This document shows, one piece after another, positions 45,864-53,059 of a DNA stretch of 64,000 nucleotides. Made by a program: the position numbers and the translations under genes. The notes beneath the pieces are model-generated. The model had not been told where the DNA came from, did not search any database, and saw nothing but the letters and a program-made list of their open reading frames with translations. Location of the stretch: positions 186,001-250,000 of the forward strand of contig CAWEHU010000012.1 in the NCBI GenBank assembly GCA_963808965.1. Direction: 5' to 3'. Source of the stretch: CAWEHU01 sp963808965 (GTDB lineage Bacteria; Pseudomonadota; Alphaproteobacteria; Acetobacterales; Acetobacteraceae). The first letter of the stretch is position 1. Each line of letters starts with the position of its first letter.

Positions 45864-48521
45864 ATGAACCTGCTCGACTCTCTTCCGATCGGAAGAAGCA
45901 GTCCGGAACGCTTGTTTCGCCCGCGATCGGTCGCGGTGATCGGCGCCGGCACAGCCGCAGGCGCGCAGGTCATGGACAACCTGGCGGGCGGGGGTTTCAA
46001 GGGCGCGATCCTGCCTGTGGATGCGGGGCTTAAGGCCGTCTCCGGGATCCCGGCCTATTCGGAGATCGCCGCCCTGCCGGCCGCGCCGGATCTTGCCATT
46101 ATTGCGACCGGTCCGGCCGACACAGCCCGCGCTATCGAGGAATTGGCGGCCAAAGGAACGTTCGCCGTGGTGGTTGTCGGCGCCGCGCCGAACCTTGCGG
46201 AGATCGCGGGGAGGACGGGCGTGCGCGCGCTTGGCCCGAGTTCCTTTGGAATTTGCGTGCCCGCGATCGGACTGAACGCTTCCCGCGCGCATCAAGCGCC
46301 ACCCAAGGGGCGCCTTTCTCTGGTGTCGCAGTCGGCCGCCCTATGCCGGGCGGTGATCGATTGGGCGGGTCCGAACGGAATCGGATTCAGCCATATCGTC
46401 GGGCTTGGCGGGAACGCCGATCTTGGCTTTGCCGCGGTCCTGGATTGGCTTTCGCGCGATCCGAGTACCGGCGCCATTCTGCTCGACGTTCGAGCGATCA
46501 AGCAACGGCGCGCGTCTCTCTCGGCGGCGCGGGCGGCGGCCGGATTGCGCCCTGTCGTGGCAATTCACCCGGGCCGACGGCTCACCGATCCGTCCGGGAC
46601 GGCGGAGCTCGCGACCGACGCCGCTCTCCGCCGCGTGGGGGTGCTCTCGGTCTGGAACCTGGAGGATCTGCTCGCCGCGGCGGAGACCCTGACCCGGGCG
46701 CGTCCGGTCAGGAACGAGGGACTCGCGATCGTCACGAACGCGATCGGACCAGCCATGATGGCGGGCGACGCCGTGCTGAGGAGCGGGCTCACCTTGGCCA
46801 CCCTCTCGGAGCGAACCCGCACCGTCTTGGGCATGAGCCTGCCCGTAAGCCCTTCGCTGCAAGCGCGGGAGGGGGGAAACGTGCCCGGCATCGATGCGGG
46901 GGTCGTGCATGTGAGCCTCGACGCGCCGATGCTGCTGCCGGAAGTGACGGCGATGCTCGCCGGGGCTCCGGAGGTGGGCTGCGTGCTGGTCGTGCATGCG
47001 CCGACCGGGCTCGCGGATCATGCGGTCATGGCGGCGCTCGGCGCGTGCAGACAGACCATCAAGGTCCCGCTGCTGGTCTGCGCGATGGGTGAGACCACGG
47101 GTGCGGCGCACCGCTCTGCGCTGGCCGCCGCCGGAGTGCCCTCGTTCGCCTCGCCGGAACAGGCCGTGCGCGGCTTCATGCATCTTGTGCACAACCGACG
47201 GAGCCGGGCAGCGGCGCGGGAGCTGCCGCCGAGCACGGTTCTGACCGTCGCTCCCGACCGGCTGATGGTTCGAAGCCTATTCGGTGAAGCCCGTCGCGCC
47301 GGGCGGCTGGCACTCGCGCAGGACGAAGCGATGGCGGTGCTGTCCGCCTATGGCCTCCCGGCGGTCCCGTCCCGTCCAGCGTACTCGGCGGAGGACGCCG
47401 GGGCCGCCGCCTCGCTGCTTGGCTACCCGGCTGTGGTCAAGCTGCGCCGCACGGAGCGCCCGAGCGCCGCAGCCAGAGGCGGCCTGGTGCTCGACCTCCC
47501 GGACGAGCCGGCGGTACGCATGGCTGCACGTTCGCTCGAAGCGGGCCGGTCCTGCCGCAGCGATGCGGGAGACGCGGCTCGGGGATTCCTGGTCCAACGA
47601 CGGGTCGGACGCGCGCGGGAGCTGCTTGTTCGTGTGGCCGATGATCCCAGCTTCGGACCGACCGTCTTGTTTGGTCAGGGCGGGACGACGGCGGAGATCG
47701 TGCGCGACTTCGCGATGGACTTGCCTCCGCTCAATCTACCGCTCGCACGGGCGCTGATCGCTCGTACCCGAGTTGCGGCCACGCTCGCCGAGTTCCGGGA
47801 CATGCCGGCGGCCAATGTCGAGGCCATTGCGCAGGCGCTGGTGCGGGTGAGCCAGATCGTCGTCGACTTTCCCGAGATCGCCGAGCTGGAGATCAATCCG
47901 CTGTTTGCGGACGCCGACGGCGTGCTGGTCGCGGACGCGTGGCTAAGGCTGCGCGCGGCGGGCGAGCCCGCGAGTCCTCTGGCCATCTCGCCTTATCCCT
48001 CCGAATGGGTCGGTCATTGGTCCGCCCGCGGCGAGCGGCTGATCATTCGACCCATCCGGCCGGAGGACGCGGAGCAGCACGGAGCGCTGTTCCATCGCCT
48101 GTCGCCGGATGACGTGCGCTTCCGTTTCTTCAGCTCGATCCGTGAGCTCTCCCCGGAACAAACGGTCCGCATGACTCAAGTGGATTACGACCGGGAGATG
48201 GCCTTCGTTGCGATCCGGGAAACGACCGGAGAGATGGTCGGCGTCTCGCGATTGGTCTGCGAGCGGGACGGCCAATCCGGCGAATTCGCCGTCGTCGTGC
48301 AGCCCGACATGAAAGGTCGAGGTCTGGCCAGCCATCTCATGCATCGTCTGCTCGACTGGGCTCGCGCCAGGGGCTTGAGCGAGGTCGTCGGCCAGGTGCT
48401 CGCCGACAATGCGCCGATGCTCGCCTTTGTCCGCCATCTCGGCTTCGAGGTGCATCGAATGCCGGGAGAGGAGGACCTGGTCGAGGCGCGAATTAGGCTG
48501 AAGGAACGCGCGTTGGCGTGA
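45864..48521 (+). CDS. Pat-like bifunctional protein: acyl-CoA ligase (ADP-forming)-like domain plus GNAT acetyltransferase
   Basis: An 885-residue fusion. The N-terminus is a CoA-binding domain (RPRSVAVIGAGTAAGAQVMDNL), then succinyl-CoA synthetase-like alpha and beta parts, LRRTERPSAAARGGLVLDLP, and a C-terminal GNAT (MTQVDYDREMAFVAIRE ... VVVQPDMKGRGLASHLMHRLLDWARARG). This is the domain order of Salmonella Pat, a protein lysine acetyltransferase that inactivates acetyl-CoA synthetase. The catalytic-His region appears degenerate (no SHTG block; DPSGTAELATDAALRRVGVL is seen at that place), as expected for Pat rather than a working ligase. It lies after the Liv operon. Confidence 0.88.
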   Translation: MNLLDSLPIGRSSPERLFRPRSVAVIGAGTAAGAQVMDNLAGGGFKGAILPVDAGLKAVSGIPAYSEIAALPAAPDLAIIATGPADTARAIEELAAKGTFAVVVVGAAPNLAEIAGRTGVRALGPSSFGICVPAIGLNASRAHQAPPKGRLSLVSQSAALCRAVIDWAGPNGIGFSHIVGLGGNADLGFAAVLDWLSRDPSTGAILLDVRAIKQRRASLSAARAAAGLRPVVAIHPGRRLTDPSGTAELATDAALRRVGVLSVWNLEDLLAAAETLTRARPVRNEGLAIVTNAIGPAMMAGDAVLRSGLTLATLSERTRTVLGMSLPVSPSLQAREGGNVPGIDAGVVHVSLDAPMLLPEVTAMLAGAPEVGCVLVVHAPTGLADHAVMAALGACRQTIKVPLLVCAMGETTGAAHRSALAAAGVPSFASPEQAVRGFMHLVHNRRSRAAARELPPSTVLTVAPDRLMVRSLFGEARRAGRLALAQDEAMAVLSAYGLPAVPSRPAYSAEDAGAAASLLGYPAVVKLRRTERPSAAARGGLVLDLPDEPAVRMAARSLEAGRSCRSDAGDAARGFLVQRRVGRARELLVRVADDPSFGPTVLFGQGGTTAEIVRDFAMDLPPLNLPLARALIARTRVAATLAEFRDMPAANVEAIAQALVRVSQIVVDFPEIAELEINPLFADADGVLVADAWLRLRAAGEPASPLAISPYPSEWVGHWSARGERLIIRPIRPEDAEQHGALFHRLSPDDVRFRFFSSIRELSPEQTVRMTQVDYDREMAFVAIRETTGEMVGVSRLVCERDGQSGEFAVVVQPDMKGRGLASHLMHRLLDWARARGLSEVVGQVLADNAPMLAFVRHLGFEVHRMPGEEDLVEARIRLKERALA

Positions 48522-48977
48522 CTACCATGCCGTCCGGCCGAGCGCCGCGATGAACACCGTTACGAGACCAAGCGCGAGATTGAGCAGAATGAGCTTGCGG
48601 ATCGTGTCCGCCGTCGCGGCCGAGCGTGCAGGGCTGACGGCCGCCCGGAAGCGGGGCCAGGGGCCGAAAAAGACGAACAGGAAAACGGCCGCCATGATGA
48701 GGCCAAGCCCTTGCATCGTCTGCACGGCCCAGTTCGCGCCGGCGAAGCCGCCATACACGCCGAACAGCATCGCGTATCCCGTTATGAGCGCGATCGGCAT
48801 GACGTGCCAGATCACAAGGAAGAAACGGCGAAACACCTGGTTATGGACGGCCACACGCGGCGCGGGATCGAGGGAGGACAGGCTGGGGCGCAGGACGATG
48901 AGGGCGAAGAACATCCCCCCGACCCAAATCACGATGCAAAGAATATGGATGGCAAGAACGAGGCCCCAGAGAGTCAT
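48522..48977 (-). CDS. CopD-family membrane protein
   Basis: A 151-residue protein with four predicted membrane helices: LVLAIHILCIVIWVGGMFFALIVL, FFLVIWHVMPIALITGYAML, MQGLGLIMAAVFLFVFFG and LILLNLALGLVTVFIAAL. HILCIVIWVGGM with His and the WHVMP His match the CopD/DUF2269-like family of copper-related or cytochrome-b-like membrane proteins. Its ATG overlaps the ParA stop (48974-48977). Its stop directly abuts the end of the Pat-like gene, convergent. Confidence 0.8.
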   Translation of the reverse strand: MTLWGLVLAIHILCIVIWVGGMFFALIVLRPSLSSLDPAPRVAVHNQVFRRFFLVIWHVMPIALITGYAMLFGVYGGFAGANWAVQTMQGLGLIMAAVFLFVFFGPWPRFRAAVSPARSAATADTIRKLILLNLALGLVTVFIAALGRTAW

Positions 48978-49615
48978 CGCGTATTGCCGTCGGTCATTCC
49001 GTTGATCTCGTGGAGCAGGGTGCGAAGCTCGCTCGCAGCCGTGGAGCGCGGTGCGGACTCCGTTACGCCGAGTCCCTCGGCGAAGGCGCTGGCGAAACCG
49101 GCCCGATTGCCGAGCGCCGATTTCAGTGTTGGCAGCTTGCGCGCGGCCATGTCCGCCTCCACCGCTTCGCGAAGTCGCGAAGTGGCTGGCGCCCGGTTCA
49201 GCACGAGCTTCGCTTCGCGCCCCTCGTCAGCGGCGAGCTTCAGCGTCCCTTCCGCCGCCCAGATGTCGGGCGGGCTCGGTTGGACCGGGACCAGCACGAG
49301 ATCCGCGCCGCGCACGGCGAGCTTTGCGTCCGTGTCGATCTGCGGGGGGCTGTCGATCAGAACGATGTCATGCTCGCGCCGCAGCTTGTCCAACTCGCCC
49401 CGAAGGCGCCAGCCGGAGACATCGGAAAACGTGATTTTGGCGGCACTTCCGTTCCGGGTCTTCCGGAGTTCGTTCCAGCGGGTCAGGCTCCTCTGCGGGT
49501 CGATATCCAGCAACGCCACCCGCCGGTTCGCGGCGAGAGCGGCCGCGAGATTCGCGGCCAACGTGGTCTTTCCCGCGCCGCCCTTCTGCTGCGCTACCGT
49601 AATCACCGTCGCCAT
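48974..49615 (-). CDS. ParA-family ATPase
   Basis: A 213-residue deviant Walker ATPase. MATVITVAQQKGGAGKTTLAANLAAAL carries KGGAGKTT, with the signature Lys; VALLDIDPQRSLTRW and DIVLIDSPPQIDTDA follow. The protein is short and lacks an N-terminal DNA-binding domain, so it resembles ParA/MinD relatives that position cargo rather than the chromosomal ParA. No parB or parS is adjacent. The start is set at 49615 because the extension upstream is not conserved. It is coupled to the CopD-like gene by ATGA. Confidence 0.9.
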   Translation of the reverse strand: MATVITVAQQKGGAGKTTLAANLAAALAANRRVALLDIDPQRSLTRWNELRKTRNGSAAKITFSDVSGWRLRGELDKLRREHDIVLIDSPPQIDTDAKLAVRGADLVLVPVQPSPPDIWAAEGTLKLAADEGREAKLVLNRAPATSRLREAVEADMAARKLPTLKSALGNRAGFASAFAEGLGVTESAPRSTAASELRTLLHEINGMTDGNTR

Positions 49616-49789
49616 GAGCTGTGCCTCTTGTAGGGTCGGAGCGGCCCGATTTGCACGCGAGTTTAACGGCTCTTCCGCTGCAAGGCACCATTGCCGGAGC
49701 ATTTTGGGTCAGCGCCGGCCGCGTTCTCGAATAGGAGAAGGCGTAAGATTCTGTCTCGTTCGAGGAAGTCCTGCGCTAAGATCGCGATC

Positions 49790-50083
49790 ATGGAGGATCG
49801 GGAGCAAATTCTGGCGGCGCTTCGTGCTGCCCTGCCGGAGCTCGGGCATAGGTGGCCAATTCGGTCCCGAGCCGTGTCTGGATCAGTCGCGCGCGGCGAA
49901 GCGGGACCTGCGAGCGACGGGGATGTGCTGGTGGAATTCGAGCGGCCGGTCGGCTTGTCCGCGTTCCTGGCCCTTGAGGAAGCCTTGGCCTATGTAGTGC
50001 GGCGGCCGGTCGATCTCGTTTCGCGGCCGGCCCTCAAACCTCACCTCGGGCGGCGTGTGTTGCAGGAAGCGGTGCGGCTGTGA
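49790..50083 (+). CDS. MNT-type minimal nucleotidyltransferase (solo, antitoxin-like)
   Basis: A 97-residue protein with the minimal nucleotidyltransferase core: SGSVARGEAGPASDGDVLVEF, i.e. the GSxxRG and SDxD motifs that bind metal and NTP. The C-terminus VDLVSRPALKPHLGRRVLQEAVRL is typical of MntA. Such proteins usually pair with a HEPN toxin (HepT); no HEPN gene follows. The next gene overlaps its stop only if an alternative start is used. Function as an AMPylating antitoxin is uncertain when alone. Confidence 0.85.
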   Translation: MEDREQILAALRAALPELGHRWPIRSRAVSGSVARGEAGPASDGDVLVEFERPVGLSAFLALEEALAYVVRRPVDLVSRPALKPHLGRRVLQEAVRL

Positions 50084-50151
50084 CCGCGGCCCGGGATCGC
50101 ATCGTGGCGCGTTTCAACTTCGACATCACCTCGCGCTATGCTTTTGCATCC

Positions 50152-51552
50152 ATGCCCGAGCTTCTGACGCCCGAGGAGATGGGGCGTGCCGACGCGCTCT
50201 CGCCGCGCTTGGGGGTGCCGGGTCCGGTGCTGATGGAGAATGCCGGGCGGGCGGTGGCCCGCGCGGTGCGGGCACGGTTCCGCCCCTGCCGCGTGCTCGT
50301 GTTGTGCGGGCCGGGGAACAACGGCGGCGACGGTTATGTCGCGGCGCGGTTGCTGCAACAGGAAGGCTGGCCCGTATCCGTCGCGGTGCTCGCGCCGCCG
50401 CGCGATGGCTCCGATGCGGCCGCGGCCGCGCGGCGATGGCGCGGGCCGATCGTAGACTTCTCACCCCAGGAGGCGGCACGGGCCGAGGTCGTGATCGACT
50501 CGGTGTTCGGGGCCGGACTTTCTCGTGACGTGGACGGATTGACGGCAGAAGCTCTGCGCTCGGCCCGGCGTGTCGTCGGCGTGGACGTGCCGAGTGGTGT
50601 GGACGGGGCCACCGGAGCCGTGCGCGGCTATGCCCCCCAGGCCGAACTAACCGTCACTTTCTTCCGGCTCAAGCCCGGCCATTTGCTGCTGCCGGGGCGC
50701 GACATGTGCGGGAAGACGGTGCTCGCGGATATCGGCCTGCCCGAAGCGGCGCTGGCGACCTTGCGACCGACCACGTTCGTCAACGGCCCCTCGCTGTGGC
50801 GTATCCCCCGCCCGGAAGCGGCGGGGCACAAATATTCGCGCGGACATGTCACGGTGCTGGGCGGCAAGGCCATGACCGGCGCGGCGCGGCTGGCAGCTGC
50901 CGGCGCGCGGCGAGGCGGGGCGGGGATGCTGACCATCGCCGCGAGTTCCGGCGCTGACGTATATCGCACCGGCGACGCCGGCGTGATCGTCACCGACGCG
51001 CAACTTCCCGAACTGCTCCAGGACGAACGCCGAAAGGTCTGGGTCTGCGGGCCGGGGCTGGGCCGCGACGAGGCGCGCGCGGCACTTCCGGCGCTGCTGG
51101 CCGCCGGTCGCCAGGTCGTCGCAGACGCGGACGTTTTCGCTGCCTTCGCGGGCGAGCCGGATGCGTTGAAGGGAGTCGCGGTGCTCACGCCGCACGCGGG
51201 CGAGTTCGCTCGCGTGTTCGGCGATCCGGGGGTTGATCGTCTGGCCGCCGCGCGCGCGGCCGCTAAGCGCACCGGGGCCGTGCTTCTGCTGAAGGGGTCG
51301 GACACGATCATCGCGGCGCCGGATGGGCGCGCGGCGATCAACGCGTCTGCCCCGCCTTGGCTCGCGACGGCCGGTGCGGGAGACGTGCTCGCCGGCCTGA
51401 TCGCCGGCTTGCTGGCGCAGGGAATGTCGGCGTGGGAAGCTGCGGCAGCCGCCGCTTGGGTGCATGGGCGCGCCGCTTCGATCGCCGGACCGGGCTTGCT
51501 GGCCGAGGATCTTCCATCGGCGATCCCGCTCGCTCTTGCCGAGGCGTCGTGA
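50152..51552 (+). CDS. nnrD: bifunctional NAD(P)H-hydrate epimerase / ADP-dependent dehydratase (YjeF type)
   Basis: A 466-residue two-domain repair enzyme. N-terminal epimerase domain: PELLTPEEMGRADAL, GPVLMENAGRAVARAV, LCGPGNNGGDGYVAARLL and FFRLKPGHLLLPG. C-terminal ribokinase-like dehydratase: KYSRGHVTVLGGKAMTGAARLAAAGARRGGAG, GPGLGRDEARAAL, LTPHAGEFARVFG, ATAGAGDVLAGLIAGLLAQG. It converts damaged NAD(P)HX back to NAD(P)H. The start MPELL at 50152 is preferred over an earlier in-frame GTG (50080) that would overlap the nucleotidyltransferase gene; the ribosome site for either is weak. Confidence 0.92.
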   Translation: MPELLTPEEMGRADALSPRLGVPGPVLMENAGRAVARAVRARFRPCRVLVLCGPGNNGGDGYVAARLLQQEGWPVSVAVLAPPRDGSDAAAAARRWRGPIVDFSPQEAARAEVVIDSVFGAGLSRDVDGLTAEALRSARRVVGVDVPSGVDGATGAVRGYAPQAELTVTFFRLKPGHLLLPGRDMCGKTVLADIGLPEAALATLRPTTFVNGPSLWRIPRPEAAGHKYSRGHVTVLGGKAMTGAARLAAAGARRGGAGMLTIAASSGADVYRTGDAGVIVTDAQLPELLQDERRKVWVCGPGLGRDEARAALPALLAAGRQVVADADVFAAFAGEPDALKGVAVLTPHAGEFARVFGDPGVDRLAAARAAAKRTGAVLLLKGSDTIIAAPDGRAAINASAPPWLATAGAGDVLAGLIAGLLAQGMSAWEAAAAAAWVHGRAASIAGPGLLAEDLPSAIPLALAEAS

Positions 51553-51618
51553 AACAACGATCTGCCCGCTGAACTCGGCGCGACGATATGCTTCGGGAGT
51601 CCCCGCTGGGGAATTGAG

Positions 51619-53031
51619 ATGAGCGAGACCGCTGGCCGCGCCCGATTCTTCGATCGCGCTCTTCGTCGCATCGCGACGGTGTGGCGGGAGATGGCGGCGG
51701 GCGTCGGGGGCGACGAGGACGAGAGCGTCGCCGCGCAAATGCGAGCCTGTCTGGAGGGGCGCGGCGGCGAGGTCAGCGCCCGGAACCGCGCGGCCAAGCT
51801 CGCCGAAGCCTATCTGACGCTCGACGAGGCGGGGCGAATCGAGTTCCTCCGCACGCTGGCTAGCTTCGATTCCGATCCGGATGCGGTCGCGGTTGCCTAC
51901 GGGGCCGTGCAGTCCGCGAAGGACCCCGCCGAGAGGGCCACCGCGAAGGCGCATCTCAGACGCGCGCTGGAGCCGCCGCGGGTCAAGCTGCTGCGCCAAT
52001 TCACCGCGATCCCGGACGGGATGAAGTTCCTGGTGAACCTGCGCGCCTTTCTCCTGCCCGCCCGCAAGACCGACCCGCTGCTCGCGGCGCTGGAGGCCGA
52101 TCTCCGGACGCTACTCGCCAGTTGGTTCGATGTCGGGTTCCTGGAGTTGCAGCGGATCGACTGGTCCAGTCCCGCAGCCCTTCTCGAGAAGCTCGTCGGC
52201 TACGAGGCGGTGCATGAGATCCGTTCGTGGCGCGATTTGAAGAACCGGCTGGATTCGGACCGCCGCTGCTACGCGTACTTCCATCCGCGAATGCCGAGCG
52301 AACCACTGATCTTCGTCGAGGTGGCGCTGGTGCGCGGCCTCGCGGACAGCGTGCAACGGCTCTTGGATCGGAGAGACCCGGTGCTCGACCCGCGCACCGC
52401 CGACACCGCGATCTTTTATTCCATAAGCAACTGCCAGCGAGGTCTGGCCGGCATCAGCTTCGGCAACTTCCTCATCAAGCGCGTGGTCGAACTGCTGTCC
52501 GCCGAATTCCGCAATCTCCGCGCGTTTGCGACACTCTCGCCGGTCCCCGGATTTCGCGCGTGGCTGCGAGAGAAGCTCCAGGCTGACGAGCCGGGTCTTT
52601 TGTCCGAGGAGGAGGCCGCCAGTCTCAGCACCGCCGCGCCGGCCGAACTTCCGGCAGCGGAGAGCGGCGCCCAGGCGCTGCTTGCGATTCTCGATCAGCG
52701 CGGTTGGTACCGCGATCCGGTGATGCGACGGGCGGCGGAACCGGTGCTGTTGCGCCTTTGCGCCCGCTACATTCTGCTCGAGTCCAGCCCGGCGCATCCG
52801 AAGCGCGCGAAGGACCCTGTGGCTCACTTCCATCTATTCAACGGCGCCCGCATTGAGCGCATCAATCTGCTGGGAGACACCGCGGAGCGCGGTGTGCGCG
52901 AGAGCGCGACCCTCATGGTCAACTATCTCTACGACCCGGCGCGGATCGAAGAGTATCACGAGGATTATGCCGGCGAGGGGAAGCGAAATGCCTCCACCGC
53001 CGTCCGGCGCATGGCGCGCGGCTGGGGCTGA
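51619..53031 (+). CDS. malonyl-CoA decarboxylase
   Basis: A 470-residue enzyme converting malonyl-CoA to acetyl-CoA and CO2. The family core is clear: RIDWSSPAALLEKLVGYEAVHEIRSWRDLKNRL, CYAYFHPRMPSEPLIFVEVALV, AIFYSISNCQRGLAGISFGNFLIK, TLSPVPGFRAWL (catalytic Ser region) and FHLFNGARIERINLLGD (catalytic His region). The length fits MCD. The E1-like gene begins 28 nt after its stop, with an AAGGAGG ribosome site, suggesting one operon. Confidence 0.93.
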   Translation: MSETAGRARFFDRALRRIATVWREMAAGVGGDEDESVAAQMRACLEGRGGEVSARNRAAKLAEAYLTLDEAGRIEFLRTLASFDSDPDAVAVAYGAVQSAKDPAERATAKAHLRRALEPPRVKLLRQFTAIPDGMKFLVNLRAFLLPARKTDPLLAALEADLRTLLASWFDVGFLELQRIDWSSPAALLEKLVGYEAVHEIRSWRDLKNRLDSDRRCYAYFHPRMPSEPLIFVEVALVRGLADSVQRLLDRRDPVLDPRTADTAIFYSISNCQRGLAGISFGNFLIKRVVELLSAEFRNLRAFATLSPVPGFRAWLREKLQADEPGLLSEEEAASLSTAAPAELPAAESGAQALLAILDQRGWYRDPVMRRAAEPVLLRLCARYILLESSPAHPKRAKDPVAHFHLFNGARIERINLLGDTAERGVRESATLMVNYLYDPARIEEYHEDYAGEGKRNASTAVRRMARGWG

Positions 53032-53059
53032 GCCCGCGCGCAAGGAGGACGGTTCCAGA

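Noticed and set aside
50080..50152. A HEPN toxin start overlapping the MNT gene
   Set aside because: The 24 extra codons before the NAD(P)HX enzyme do not resemble HEPN and are simply an upstream in-frame extension.
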